Assembly: GCF_017742235.1 (NCBI RefSeq)
Contig: NZ_JAGHKQ010000007.1
Coordinates: forward strand, 1-64,000
Source of the DNA: Bacillus sp. 165
GTDB taxonomy: Bacteria; Bacillota; Bacilli; Bacillales; Bacillaceae_G
Length of the DNA stretch: 64,000 nucleotides
Direction of reading: 5' to 3'
Shown here: one piece after another, positions 43,939 through 54,774 of the stretch
Numbering within the stretch: position 1 is the first letter of the stretch
Layout: every line of letters starts with the position of its first letter
Notes under the pieces: generated by a model
Databases searched by the model: none
Seen by the model: the letters and a program-made list of their open reading frames with translations, nothing else
What the model was told of the DNA's origin: nothing
Position numbers and translations under genes: made by a program

Positions 43939-46581
43939 TTAATTTGAAGCTGATTTGATATACTCTTCTACAAATGCGAGAGCATCATCGACTTGCTCTG
44001 GATTTTTCCCGCCTGCTTGCGCCATATCCGGACGTCCGCCGCCGCCGCCGCCGCAGCGAGATGCCACTTCCTTCACAAGCTTGCCGGCATGATATCCTTT
44101 TTCAACTAGGTCTTTTGTTACTCCTGCCAATACGTTTACTTTTCCTTCATTCGGAGAAGCCAGAACAATCACAGCAGAACCAAGCTTATTCTTCAAGTCA
44201 TCTACCATTGTACGCAGATTGTTCATGTCAGCAGCATTTACTTTGCTCACAAGAACCTGAACACCATCGATGTCACGTACTTGATCTGCTAAGCTTCCAG
44301 CTTCAATATTGCTTAACTTCGCAGCAAGAGATTCGTTTTCCTTTTGCAACTGCTTCACTTCAGCAAATAAACCATCCACTCTTGTTAAAATGTCTTTTGG
44401 ATTTGTTTTTAACTTTGCTGCTGTTTCTTTTAATAAATTCACTTGACCATTCATCAGCTCGTAAGCCGCTTTTCCTGTCACTGCTTCGATACGGCGTGTT
44501 CCTGCTCCTATACCAGATTCGGAGATCACTTTAAAAATACCGATAGAAGCTGTGTTATCTACATGGCAACCGCCGCAAAGCTCTAAACTGTAGCTTCCTA
44601 CTTGAACAACACGCACTACGTCGCCGTATTTCTCGCCAAATAACGCCATTGCCCCCATAGTCTTCGCTTCATCTAACGATTTTTGTGAAATTTCTACAGC
44701 AATACTATCCCAAATTTTTTCGTTTACGATTCTTTCAATTTGTTCCAATTCCTCTGGCTGCACTTGTCCGAAATGAGAAAAATCAAAGCGTAAACGTTCT
44801 GAGGTCACTAACGAGCCCGCTTGGTTTACATGCGTTCCTAGTACATCTTTTAATGCTTGATGCAACAGGTGAGTGGCTGTATGGTTTTTTACGATGTTAA
44901 CACGCTTTTGTTCATCAATATGAGCTGTTACTTTCGCATTTTCACATAATACTCCTTCTTGCACAAGAATTTTATGCAAATGTTGACCATTTGGAGCTTT
45001 TTGCACATCTTTGATAACCGCTTTTACGCCTTCGCCAATTAAATACCCTTGGTCTGCAATCTGACCGCCGCTTTCCGCATAAAAAGGAGTGGTATCTAAT
45101 ATAACATGAGCTTCCTGACCTTCCGACACTTCTTCTGCATAGTCTCCATTTTGTAAAAGAGCCACAACTGTACTGTCTGTTTGCAGATCGCTATATCCGA
45201 CAAAACGGCTAGCTACTTTAATTTCTCCTAATACACCGCCTTGCACTTGCATGGAATCTACCTCTTGGCGTGCTGCTCTTGCACGCTCACGCTGTTTCTC
45301 CATCTCACTTTCGAATCCGTCATGATCCACTGTCATTCCCGCTTCTTCTGCATATTCATCTGTCAGCTCAATCGGGAAACCATATGTGTCATATAATCGA
45401 AACGCATCTTCCCCGGAAATAATACTGCTGCCCGTTTTTTTCGCTTTTTCTATAACATCTGACAAAATTGCTTCACCTTCATGAAGCGTTTCATGGAAGC
45501 GCTCTTCTTCGTTTTTAACTACCTTTTGGATAAATTCTGTCTTTTCTTTTACCTCTGGATAAAAATCAACCATGATTTCGCCCACTACTGGAACAAGCTC
45601 ATACATAAATGGACGGTTGATATTTAATTTTTTCGCATAACGTACAGCACGACGCAGCAAACGGCGCAGTACATATCCGCGACCTTCATTAGAAGGAAGA
45701 GCTCCATCTCCTACTGCAAATGTTACTGTACGGATATGGTCAGCAATTACTTTAAATGCTGTATCCTTTTCTTGATCGCCTTTACGGTATTTTTCACCTG
45801 AAATAACTTCCGTAGCTTCAATGATTGGTATAAATAAATCCGTATCAAAGTTTGTCGGCACATCCTGTACAACAGAGGTCATACGCTCAAGCCCCATACC
45901 CGTATCAATGTTTTTCTTTGGAAGCGGAGTATATGTACCATCCGGATTATGATTGAATTGGGAGAACACTAGATTCCATACTTCTAAATAGCGTTCATTC
46001 TCGCCTCCTGGATATAATTCCGGATCATTTGAGTCGTTTCCATAAGATTCACCGCGATCATAGAAAATTTCTGTATTCGGACCGCTTGGACCTTCTCCGA
46101 TATCCCAGAAGTTGTCCTCTAAGCGAACAATACGATCCTTCGGAACCCCGATATTTTCATTCCAAATCTGGAATGCCTCTTCATCTTCCGGATGAATAGT
46201 AACATGCAACTTATCTTTATCAAAGCCAATCCACTTTTCACTTGTTAAAAATTCCCAAGCCCAAGTGATTGCTTCTTCTTTGAAATAGTCTCCGATAGAG
46301 AAGTTTCCAAGCATTTCAAAGAACGTATGATGACGAGCTGTTTTCCCTACGTTTTCAATGTCATTTGTACGGATAGATTTTTGTGCATTTGTAATGCGCG
46401 GATTTTGAGGAATAACACGTCCATCAAAGTATTTCTTTAATGTCGCAACCCCGCTGTTAATCCATAATAGGGATGGGTCATCATGTGGAATAAGAGATGC
46501 ACTTGGCTCTACAGAGTGCCCTTTTTCCTGAAAAAACTCTAAATACATTTGGCGAATTTGTGCGCCTGTCAGCTTCTTCAT
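43939..46581 (-). CDS. alaS: Alanyl-tRNA synthetase
   Basis: 880 residues. Class II catalytic core (1-about 245, with [29 protein letters not shown]), tRNA-binding domain, editing domain with the zinc motif NHTATHLLH and ELCGGCHVD, coiled coil ([17 protein letters not shown]) and C-terminal DHHA1 domain with [14 protein letters not shown]. It charges tRNA-Ala and hydrolyses Ser/Gly mischarges. ATG at 46581. A T-box leader upstream controls it. Confidence 0.97.
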   Translation of the reverse strand: MKKLTGAQIRQMYLEFFQEKGHSVEPSASLIPHDDPSLLWINSGVATLKKYFDGRVIPQNPRITNAQKSIRTNDIENVGKTARHHTFFEMLGNFSIGDYFKEEAITWAWEFLTSEKWIGFDKDKLHVTIHPEDEEAFQIWNENIGVPKDRIVRLEDNFWDIGEGPSGPNTEIFYDRGESYGNDSNDPELYPGGENERYLEVWNLVFSQFNHNPDGTYTPLPKKNIDTGMGLERMTSVVQDVPTNFDTDLFIPIIEATEVISGEKYRKGDQEKDTAFKVIADHIRTVTFAVGDGALPSNEGRGYVLRRLLRRAVRYAKKLNINRPFMYELVPVVGEIMVDFYPEVKEKTEFIQKVVKNEEERFHETLHEGEAILSDVIEKAKKTGSSIISGEDAFRLYDTYGFPIELTDEYAEEAGMTVDHDGFESEMEKQRERARAARQEVDSMQVQGGVLGEIKVASRFVGYSDLQTDSTVVALLQNGDYAEEVSEGQEAHVILDTTPFYAESGGQIADQGYLIGEGVKAVIKDVQKAPNGQHLHKILVQEGVLCENAKVTAHIDEQKRVNIVKNHTATHLLHQALKDVLGTHVNQAGSLVTSERLRFDFSHFGQVQPEELEQIERIVNEKIWDSIAVEISQKSLDEAKTMGAMALFGEKYGDVVRVVQVGSYSLELCGGCHVDNTASIGIFKVISESGIGAGTRRIEAVTGKAAYELMNGQVNLLKETAAKLKTNPKDILTRVDGLFAEVKQLQKENESLAAKLSNIEAGSLADQVRDIDGVQVLVSKVNAADMNNLRTMVDDLKNKLGSAVIVLASPNEGKVNVLAGVTKDLVEKGYHAGKLVKEVASRCGGGGGGRPDMAQAGGKNPEQVDDALAFVEEYIKSASN

Positions 46582-46651
46582 AATTTGTTCCTCCTTTATT
46601 CTAAATCAACCATTATAAAATGTTTTTCAAGTCGGCTCCGCTTTTTATAGA

Positions 46652-46900
46652 CAAACAAAAAACTCCCGCCCCTGCTAAAGGGACGAGAGTTGACTCGCGT
46701 TACCACCCTAATTATGAACAAAAACTGTTCATCACCTCAAGTCGCCGTAACGTGGCAAGACGGCAGGGATTAGCTGCTCTCAGGATTAGCCTTCTGTTGC
46801 TCTTCATCTAGAGTTTCTTTCAGCCTGAGGAAACTCCTCTCTTAAGACGGGCTGCAACATACTCGATCCTTCATAGATTTGTTTAGTTCATTTATGCGCC
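46652..46900 (-). promoter_or_regulatory. T-box leader (tRNA-Ala sensing) upstream of alaS
   Basis: The minus strand carries the T-box sequence AGGGTGGTAACGCGAG (46709-46694), followed by a terminator with paired arms (46661-46691) and a T-run (46660-46652). The antiterminator forms when uncharged tRNA binds the T-box bulge. GCA and GCC Ala triplets occur near the 5' end, but I could not fix the specifier loop unambiguously. It fills most of the region between alaS and yrrI. Confidence 0.92.
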
Positions 46901-46925
46901 ATTATAAATAATTATTTGAATTTTG

Positions 46926-47987
46926 TCAATGCTTAGCGAGAAGTGTTCTTGTATGTATAATAACGACACGTAAAACTGCTAAAACCGGAACTGCTAAAAT
47001 CAAACCAACAATTCCCCCTACTTCCCCTCCTACCAGTAAAGAAAGCATAATAACAATTGGATGCATATGCAACGACTTCCCTACTATGTATGGAGAAAGA
47101 ATATTACTTTCTACAAATTGTAGTATAGCCAATACCACTACAGCTTTAATCACCATATTGGTTGAAATAGTAGCAGCCACAACCAAAGTTGGAATAGCTC
47201 CTAAAATCGGACCAAAGTATGGAATAATATCAGTAACCCCAATAACTACTCCAAGCAATAAAGGGTACTTAATTTTAATAAACCAAAGTGCAAGAGATGC
47301 GAAGCCGGCTAAAATCGAACAAATTAATAACTGACCGCGAATATAGCTGCCTAATGATTTATCTATGTCTGCTGCCACACGTTGTCCTTCACTTCTCCAC
47401 TTCTGTGGTACCATTTTCCAAAAAATATGATAAAACTCTCCGTAGTCCTTTAACAAATAAAATACGATAAATGGAATAAGAACAATGATAAGAAGCGAAT
47501 CAAGCAACCCGCGCGCTGTACTCACCATTCGATTAAGCAATGATTCCATTTTTGCTTCTATGCCTATAAAAGCGAGCTTAATTTTTTCATTAATAAAATG
47601 AGGGAAGTTCTTTGTTTCTGATTGAATGCCATCAGTCCATTTTTCGTACATCTCAACAAATTGAGGCAAATTTTCATTCATCTCTCTCATTTGAGACACA
47701 GCTATCGGAATGCCTTTATACACTCCGTATCCTATTCCCCCAAAGAATAAGATATATATTAATAAAATAGCCAACGTACGAGGCACTCCCTTTTGATGGA
47801 GCTTTTCGATAAGGGGATGAAGCAAATACGCTATAAAATACGCCGTTAAAAATGGAATAAGAACAAGCTTTACTAGTGTAAGAACGGGGGCCCACATGGG
47901 CTTTAACTTTAAAAAAACATAAAAACATAAAAAAAGGAGCAGCAATAAGCCTAGACGATATATCCAAATCAGCTTCAAGTTTTTCAC
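46926..47987 (-). CDS. yrrI: AI-2E family (TQSA) membrane transporter-like protein (YrrI)
   Basis: 353 residues, equal to B. subtilis YrrI. Seven to eight membrane spans, with a larger extracellular or cytosolic loop between spans 2 and 3 (EMYEKWTDGIQSETKNF). The family motif PYFGPILGAIPTL and the following loop to SPYIVGKSLHMHPI are clear. Substrates of this family are mostly unknown. Start GTG at 47987 after GGAGGG. Confidence 0.92.
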   Translation of the reverse strand: MKNLKLIWIYRLGLLLLLFLCFYVFLKLKPMWAPVLTLVKLVLIPFLTAYFIAYLLHPLIEKLHQKGVPRTLAILLIYILFFGGIGYGVYKGIPIAVSQMREMNENLPQFVEMYEKWTDGIQSETKNFPHFINEKIKLAFIGIEAKMESLLNRMVSTARGLLDSLLIIVLIPFIVFYLLKDYGEFYHIFWKMVPQKWRSEGQRVAADIDKSLGSYIRGQLLICSILAGFASLALWFIKIKYPLLLGVVIGVTDIIPYFGPILGAIPTLVVAATISTNMVIKAVVVLAILQFVESNILSPYIVGKSLHMHPIVIMLSLLVGGEVGGIVGLILAVPVLAVLRVVIIHTRTLLAKH

Positions 47988-48000
47988 ATGTATCCCTCCG

Positions 48001-48017
48001 TTACACATATTGTGTAA
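48001..48017. promoter_or_regulatory. Palindrome TTACACA-TAT-TGTGTAA before yrrI
   Basis: Perfect 7-3-7 dyad, 13 bases before the yrrI GTG and touching its ribosome binding site region. Could be an operator. Confidence 0.4.
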
Positions 48018-48036
48018 CCATATTGGAAATTTATAC

Positions 48037-48068
48037 AAAATCCCTCATCTGTTATGATGAGGGATTTT
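48037..48068 (-). terminator. Terminator of yrzQ
   Basis: AAAATCCCTCATC and GATGAGGGATTTT, 13-bp stem with a 6-base loop, just past the yrzQ stop at 48071. Confidence 0.9.
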
Positions 48069-48070
48069 TA

Positions 48071-48199
48071 CTACATGTAAGACTTAATCATTTTTCGCAT
48101 CTTTTTCATATTTCTTCGAGAAAATACACCGTGTTTAGCTGCATATTGGTAGGCTGCCGCTCCTACTCCAAGTGCAACTAGTGATGATTTCAATTTCAA
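48071..48199 (-). CDS. yrzQ: YrzQ-like small protein (DUF3918, 42 aa)
   Basis: 42 residues: short hydrophobic Ala/Gly-rich start (SSLVALGVGAAAYQYAA) and a basic C-terminus (RRNMKKMRKMIKSY). Same build as B. subtilis YrzQ of the DUF3918 family. Unknown function. TTG start at 48199, 9 bases after GGAG. Downstream it has its own terminator. Confidence 0.72.
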   Translation of the reverse strand: MKLKSSLVALGVGAAAYQYAAKHGVFSRRNMKKMRKMIKSYM

Positions 48200-48216
48200 G
48201 CTCCATCACTCCTTGG

Positions 48217-48483
48217 CTACATGCTGATTGTACGTTCGTCATCTCCGAATAAATCATCTAATGAGCTTAATGAACCATCTTCTTCTACCTGATGTGTATA
48301 GATAACCCCTTTTGCCACCGAAAGCTCAATAAAACAGTTCCAACAATAATATTGGTTGACACCGATTTTTCCAATATCTTTTCCTTTACAGTTGGGACAC
48401 TTAAACAAACCGCTCCATCTCCTTATTCCGATGTTTTCTAATAGAGCAGTATTCCCAAACTGAACTGACTTTATACGAGGCAA
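48217..48483 (-). CDS. Zinc-ribbon hypothetical protein (88 aa)
   Basis: 88 residues. A zinc ribbon is clear: CPNCKGKDIGKIG and YYCWNCFIEL, two CxxC pairs 16 residues apart. The C-terminus is acidic (DLFGDDERTISM). Lies between recD2 and yrzQ in Bacilli; its role is unknown. It may bind nucleic acid or a protein. The start may be ATG at 48483 or further in, since no strong ribosome binding site is seen. Confidence 0.75.
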   Translation of the reverse strand: MPRIKSVQFGNTALLENIGIRRWSGLFKCPNCKGKDIGKIGVNQYYCWNCFIELSVAKGVIYTHQVEEDGSLSSLDDLFGDDERTISM

Positions 48484-48523
48484 AAGTGACGAGCATTTCT
48501 ATACACTTATAATGTTACTCTGT

Positions 48524-50845
48524 TTACATAAAATCATAAGGCGAAATGTTTTCCATTTCATCTTCTTCCAAGGAAGGCATTTCCTCAAATCTTTCTTGTA
48601 ATTTTTGGCATAACGATGTTTGACGTTCATTATCACTCTTTTTGTTTATTCCATATTGAAATGCTTCAGGCTCGCCGCATAAAATTAAAAAGCGTTTACT
48701 TCGAGTAATGGCTGTATAAATTAAGTTCCTCCGGAGCATTCGGTAATAGCTTTTGACAACGGGCAAAATCACAATAGGAAACTCGCTTCCCTGTGATTTA
48801 TGGATAGAGCAGCAATAAGCATGCGTAATTTGATTAAAATCTGATTTTGTGTAAGTGACTTCAATTCCATCAAACGAAATAACCATCATATCCTGCTGTT
48901 CAACATTTTCCTTTGCATAAAAAACAGACACAATTTCACCAATATCCCCATTGAATACTTGGCTTTCCGGCTGGTTTACGAGCTGTAGTACCTTGTCTCC
49001 CACTCGATAAATAACTTCCCCATGATGAAGCTCTCGCTTTTTATTAACATTCGGGTTAAATACCTCTTGCAGCGAACTGTTTAATACATTAATTCCTGCC
49101 GGACCCCGATACATAGGAGCAAGAACTTGAATATCACGAGCTGTAAATCCTTTTGCTTGTGCATTTGTACACACTTGTTTTACTACTTCAACTACTTGGG
49201 CATTGCTGCACTGCAGAAAAGAGCGATCTCCTTGCTGCTTGCTAATATCTTGAGGAACTTCTCCATTTTTAATAGCATGAGCGAGCTGCACAATAGAAGA
49301 GCCATCTGCTTGCCTGTATATTTCCGTTAATCGTACTGTGGGAAGCAAACCAGAAGAAAGCAAATCCTTTAATACTTGTCCCGGACCAACAGACGGAAGC
49401 TGATCTTCATCTCCGACAATGATGACTTGAATCGTAGATGGAAGCGCCTTAAACAACTGATTTGCAAGCCAAATGTCAACCATCGAAAATTCATCTACAA
49501 TCAGTAGTTTCCCTTGAATTGGGTCATGTTCATCCCGTTGAAACGATCCCTCCTGAGTATAACCAAGCAGTCTGTGAATTGTGCAGGCAGGCAAACCTGT
49601 TGATTCACTCATTCGTTTTGCTGCTCGTCCAGTAGGAGCTGCCAATAAAATAGGAAATGGCTTTTTCTCACCGTAATCTTTTGGATCTAATGAAATTCCA
49701 TGAAGGGCTGCATACATTTCCACAATCCCTTTAATAACTGTTGTTTTCCCTGTACCTGGTCCCCCTGTCAAAACCATGACAGGATGATGAATTGCCGTTT
49801 GAATCGCTTCTTTTTGTAAAGGAGCATATTGCACTTGCAGGCTTTCCTCAATGTTTCCCAGCGTCAGTAAAAATTCAGATTCTGGAAATTCCTCTATCTC
49901 TTCTTCCCTATTCAATAAACGGTGAAGGGAAGAAACAACCCCTTTTTCTCCGTAATAAAGAGAGGCTAAATAGATGCGCTCTTCTTCTATTACTACCTTC
50001 TCATCTTGTGCCAATGATACTATTTCCTGCAAAATATCGTCATCTGTAACTTTTGTTTCTTGATTGTTCAGCAGCGACATCGTTTGGGAAAGCAACAGAT
50101 TCTTCTCAAAGTATACATGTCCTTCTTGCAGAGAAACATGCTCTAGTGTATATAAGCATCCAGCCCGAATGCGGTCGGAATGATTACCCGAGATGCCAAA
50201 TGCTTTCCCAATTTCATCTGCTCGTCCAAAGCCAATACCATCTACATCTTCAATCAATTGATATGGATTGGTACGAATAACCTCCAATGTTTGCTCGCGA
50301 TAGGTTTGGTATATTTTAATGGATAATCGGGTTCCAAATCCGTATCCGCTTAAAAAGCTCATTACTTTTTCTAATCCTTGATGCTCTATAATGGTTTGAT
50401 ATATTTCCGTTGCTTTTTCTTTATTTACAATTCCGCTTAATACGGAAGCATCATCCATAATTTTAGAAATCGCTTCTTCCCCAAGTTCATTTACAATTTT
50501 TTCTGCTGTTTTTTTTCCAATTCCTTGAAATAGATTACTTGATAAATATTGGATGAGACCATTTTTCGTTTGGGGCATTTCTTTTTTAAAACTTTCAATA
50601 TGGTACTGCACTCCGTAACGAGGATGATCTTTGAAACAGCCGTAAAGGGTGAACACCTCTTCTTCATGTATGCGCGGAAAGTGACCTGTTACAATAATTT
50701 CTTTTTCATTGTGATTTTCGTTTGTTTCGATAATCTTCATTCGCACAACAGAATACAAATTTTCTTCATTATGAAAAATAGTGTGCAAAGCCTGCGCTTT
50801 TATGTATTTTTGTTGTTCCTCAAACAGGTCCATTGAATCTTGCAC
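48524..50845 (-). CDS. recD2: ATP-dependent helicase RecD2
   Basis: 773 residues. N-terminal OB-like and helix-hairpin-helix region (FQGIGKKTAEKIVNELGEEA, then DVDGIGFGRADEIGKAFGIS), then SF1B helicase motor with Walker A TGGPGTGKTTVI, Walker B VDEFSMVD and GDEDQLPSVGPG, and C-terminal CSIHKSQGSEFPIVI and YTAITRSKRFLIL. It unwinds DNA 5' to 3' and limits RecA. GTG at 50845 is preferred (GGAAGGTGA upstream); the frame is open to 50863. Confidence 0.96.
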   Translation of the reverse strand: MQDSMDLFEEQQKYIKAQALHTIFHNEENLYSVVRMKIIETNENHNEKEIIVTGHFPRIHEEEVFTLYGCFKDHPRYGVQYHIESFKKEMPQTKNGLIQYLSSNLFQGIGKKTAEKIVNELGEEAISKIMDDASVLSGIVNKEKATEIYQTIIEHQGLEKVMSFLSGYGFGTRLSIKIYQTYREQTLEVIRTNPYQLIEDVDGIGFGRADEIGKAFGISGNHSDRIRAGCLYTLEHVSLQEGHVYFEKNLLLSQTMSLLNNQETKVTDDDILQEIVSLAQDEKVVIEEERIYLASLYYGEKGVVSSLHRLLNREEEIEEFPESEFLLTLGNIEESLQVQYAPLQKEAIQTAIHHPVMVLTGGPGTGKTTVIKGIVEMYAALHGISLDPKDYGEKKPFPILLAAPTGRAAKRMSESTGLPACTIHRLLGYTQEGSFQRDEHDPIQGKLLIVDEFSMVDIWLANQLFKALPSTIQVIIVGDEDQLPSVGPGQVLKDLLSSGLLPTVRLTEIYRQADGSSIVQLAHAIKNGEVPQDISKQQGDRSFLQCSNAQVVEVVKQVCTNAQAKGFTARDIQVLAPMYRGPAGINVLNSSLQEVFNPNVNKKRELHHGEVIYRVGDKVLQLVNQPESQVFNGDIGEIVSVFYAKENVEQQDMMVISFDGIEVTYTKSDFNQITHAYCCSIHKSQGSEFPIVILPVVKSYYRMLRRNLIYTAITRSKRFLILCGEPEAFQYGINKKSDNERQTSLCQKLQERFEEMPSLEEDEMENISPYDFM

Positions 50846-50875
50846 ATTGTCACCTTCCTTCATTTACACATGAGA

Positions 50876-51532
50876 CTATTGTTTATCTTTCAGTAAGCGG
50901 ACAGCGTTGCCCGCCAATAGATGATCCGCCTGATGAGCCAATGCTTTTTCAAACATATTCAGAGCTTGTTCTTCATTTTCCTCAAACGCATAGACAACCC
51001 CTAAATTATAATAAGCATCTGCGTGTGCTTCATCTTGTTGTACTACTTGTTCGAATATTTGTTTTGCTTCTTGAAGATGATTTATCTTCGCTAAACACAG
51101 TCCGTATTGAAATAATGCTTCAGTATCTTGCGGATTCAATTCTGTGGCACGCTGTAAAAATGGAAGCGCCAGTTTGTCATGTCCCAATTGTACATAGGAA
51201 AAGCCAAGCATGAAATACACATCGCCTTCTTGCAGGCCATGCTGCACGGCATGCTCAAACATCTCCTTTGCTTCTGTAAATCGTTCCTGTTGATAATACA
51301 CATTGCCTAAGCTGTAATAAGCTGTTGCTGATGTTTCATCCAGCTCAATTGCTCTCTTATAAAACGATACGGCACGATCCAAATCTCCTAATGCATCCAA
51401 CAAATTCCCAAAGTTAATATAGCCGACTGGATTATCCGGATGCTCCTCGATTTCCTCCGTAAACAGTTTGGCAGCTTCTTCAAATTTCCCTTCTTGCATA
51501 TATTGAATTCCTTGTTCTAGTTTTGATTTCAT
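50876..51532 (-). CDS. yrrB: TPR-repeat protein YrrB
   Basis: 218 residues made almost wholly of five to six 34-residue TPR units (for example AYYSLGNVYYQQERFTEAKEM, VGYINFGNLLDALGDLDRAV). No signal or membrane segment; cytosolic scaffold. In B. subtilis YrrB lies between mnmA and recD2 in the same way and is thought to mediate protein contacts. ATG at 51532 with GAGGTG; the frame is open to 51541. Confidence 0.9.
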   Translation of the reverse strand: MKSKLEQGIQYMQEGKFEEAAKLFTEEIEEHPDNPVGYINFGNLLDALGDLDRAVSFYKRAIELDETSATAYYSLGNVYYQQERFTEAKEMFEHAVQHGLQEGDVYFMLGFSYVQLGHDKLALPFLQRATELNPQDTEALFQYGLCLAKINHLQEAKQIFEQVVQQDEAHADAYYNLGVVYAFEENEEQALNMFEKALAHQADHLLAGNAVRLLKDKQ

Positions 51533-51615
51533 TTTTTTCACCTCATTAATATGAATTATATCGGGAATTACTGTATTATGCCAAGAAAACCGTTACTCTT
51601 ATCCATAGATACAGA

Positions 51616-51645
51616 AGAAACCTCAGCGCAAAAGCTGAGGTTTCT
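51616..51645 (-). terminator. Terminator of yrvO-mnmA
   Basis: AGAAACCTCAGC pairs with GCTGAGGTTTCT around a 6-base loop; minus strand continues TTCTG. Just past the mnmA stop. Confidence 0.85.
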
Positions 51646-51650
51646 ATCTC

Positions 51651-52772
<1,122 letters not shown>

Positions 52773-52795
52773 TTACACCTCCTGTAAAAACTGAT

Positions 52796-53938
52796 CTATG
52801 CTGTTAATCGTTTGATAATTTTCACGGTCTCGTAGGCTGCTTTTTCAACTTGTTCTCTCGTATTACTATAGCCAAAGCTAAAACGAATGGACGAACGGGT
52901 TTTGTCGGAATCTTTTCCAAACATCGCCACTAATACATGAGAAGGGTCTATTGAGCCGGCTGTACATGCCGAGCCACTCGATACAGCGATACCTGCTAAA
53001 TCTAAATTGACCAGGAAGGACTCGACATCAATTCCTTTAAAGCTCACATTTAGAATATGAGGCAAACAATAGTCTTGTCTTCCATTAATTTCAAACGAAA
53101 TTCCTTCACTTTGGAAGATGGATAACATTATATCCTTAAACATATGGTATTGGTTAGTTTTTTGCTCACGCTCTTGTGCAGCTAGTCTGACAGCATGATG
53201 CAACCCTACTGCTCCTGGCACATTTTCAGTACCTGCTCTTCGTTTCCGCTCCTGTTCTCCCCCGGTTACCTGCGGGCTCAAAGCAACGTTTTGAGCAGCA
53301 TATAAGAAGCCAAATCCCTTCGGTCCATTAATTTTATGGCTGGAGATAGACATTGCATCAATTTTTAATTCTTTTACATTAATCGGGAGCATGCCGTAAG
53401 CTTGTACCGCATCGGTATGAAAAACAGCTTGATGGTCTCGAAGCGCTTCTCCTATTTCTGCGATTGGCTGTATCATACCTACCTCATTGTTACCAAACAT
53501 AATAGAAACCAATATAGTATTTTCAGTCAATGCTTGCTGCAAGTCTGTCACTGAAATTCGACCAGCCTGGTCTACTGGTAAATACGTCACCTCAAACCCT
53601 TCTTTTTCAAGTGCCTTACATGTATTTAAAACAGCATGATGCTCGATAGCACTCGTAATAATATGATTTCCTTTATGGCGATTCGCCCTTGCAATCCCAA
53701 GCAATGCCAAGTTATCCGCCTCTGTTCCCCCGCTTGTAAATACAATTTCGTTCGGCTGAGCACCAACGCTTGCAGCACACGCCCTGCGCGCTTCATCGAT
53801 TGCCTGGCGGCTTTGTCGTCCAAAAAAGTGAATGCTCGACGGATTGCCAAACATCTCTGTCATATAGGGGATCATTTTTTGCACCACTTCTGGATGGGTG
53901 GGTGAGGTTGCCGCATGATCTAAGTAAATGCGTTCCAT
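52796..53938 (-). CDS. yrvO: Cysteine desulfurase YrvO (IscS/NifS type)
   Basis: 380 residues. PLP Lys202 in SISSHKINGPKG; catalytic Cys325 in SSGSACTAGS; HAV and GGTEADNLAL motifs. In B. subtilis YrvO gives persulfide sulfur to MnmA. Upstream is cymR, 36 bases away and in the same direction. ATG at 53938 with a GAAGGA site. Confidence 0.95.
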   Translation of the reverse strand: MERIYLDHAATSPTHPEVVQKMIPYMTEMFGNPSSIHFFGRQSRQAIDEARRACAASVGAQPNEIVFTSGGTEADNLALLGIARANRHKGNHIITSAIEHHAVLNTCKALEKEGFEVTYLPVDQAGRISVTDLQQALTENTILVSIMFGNNEVGMIQPIAEIGEALRDHQAVFHTDAVQAYGMLPINVKELKIDAMSISSHKINGPKGFGFLYAAQNVALSPQVTGGEQERKRRAGTENVPGAVGLHHAVRLAAQEREQKTNQYHMFKDIMLSIFQSEGISFEINGRQDYCLPHILNVSFKGIDVESFLVNLDLAGIAVSSGSACTAGSIDPSHVLVAMFGKDSDKTRSSIRFSFGYSNTREQVEKAAYETVKIIKRLTA

Positions 53939-53974
53939 TCTATATTCCTTCTTTCTTTAATACTGAGCCCAAAA

Positions 53975-54391
53975 CTAAATAAAAAACATATATCCTTGCT
54001 GATTTTCTTCATCATATCGTACTAAGTCTTCGAGCGTCGTGCTGTCTAATACTTCTTGGACTGCATCGCGAACACGCTCCCATAACTGCCTCTGAGCCGG
54101 TTTTTCTTCTTCCAGCATTTCAACCGGACTGATAGGTCCCTCCAGCACACGGATAATATCGCCTGCTGTAATATTGGCTGGTTGATCTGATAAAACATAC
54201 CCTCCATATGCACCTCTTGTGCTTTTTACTAATCGAGCATTTCTCAATGGAGAAATGAGCTGCTCTAAATAATGCTCAGATAATTCATGTGCTTGTGCGA
54301 TAGATTTTAAAGAGATTGGCCCTTCTCCATATTTTTTAGCAAGATCAATCATAATAGTTAAACCGTAACGGCCTTTTGTAGAAATTTTCAA
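53975..54391 (-). CDS. cymR: Rrf2-family cysteine metabolism repressor CymR
   Basis: 138 residues, identical in length to B. subtilis CymR. Winged-helix start MKISTKGRYGLTIMIDLAKK, then SLKSIAQAHELSEHYLEQLI (recognition helix) and VKSTRGAYGGYVL (wing). No Fe-S cysteines, as expected for CymR, which acts with CysK. In B. subtilis it represses the yrrT-mccB operon, also present here at 30813-34301. TTG at 54391 after GGGGTGG is the likely start; the frame is open to 54400. Confidence 0.95.
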   Translation of the reverse strand: MKISTKGRYGLTIMIDLAKKYGEGPISLKSIAQAHELSEHYLEQLISPLRNARLVKSTRGAYGGYVLSDQPANITAGDIIRVLEGPISPVEMLEEEKPAQRQLWERVRDAVQEVLDSTTLEDLVRYDEENQQGYMFFI

Positions 54392-54774
54392 TCGTTCCAC
54401 CCCAACTTTTTTATATCATCTATTTGTTATGTACATTTTCTCAGTTATATTTAGTGTTGCCAAAAGAACTGAATTTGTAACTTAGCTTCAAAATAAGCCC
54501 CTAAAATTATAACATACAATGACAGTCTAACAAATTTCAACTCTTGTTTGATAAATGATAAGATAAAGTGGGGCTTCCATCAGAGGAGGTTCTTTCTTCT
54601 TCAGTGATCTAAAGGAGCGGTTAAAATCACAGAAATAATCAATAAAAATTCTCTATCATGGAATCAATCCAGCCTTTCATACAGAGTTTTTGGATGAATG
54701 CTTGCTAGAGATACTATAAAAATATTGCACATTTTTTATATGATAAAAAGAAACTGTTGTTAGGAGAGAAAAAA
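54392..54774. other. Intergenic region between cymR and rarA, with a foldable segment
   Basis: The divergent promoters of cymR and rarA must be here, but none is sharp. The segment 54575-54663 can fold: TTCCAT with ATGGAA, AGAG with CTCT, and GTGAT (54604-54608) with ATCAC (54626-54630). It may be an untranslated leader or small RNA. Confidence 0.4.

Noticed and set aside
43974..44534. 186-codon plus-strand frame opposite alaS
   Set aside because: Antisense to the conserved end of alaS; composition (Leu/Ser/His runs) is that of a shadow frame.
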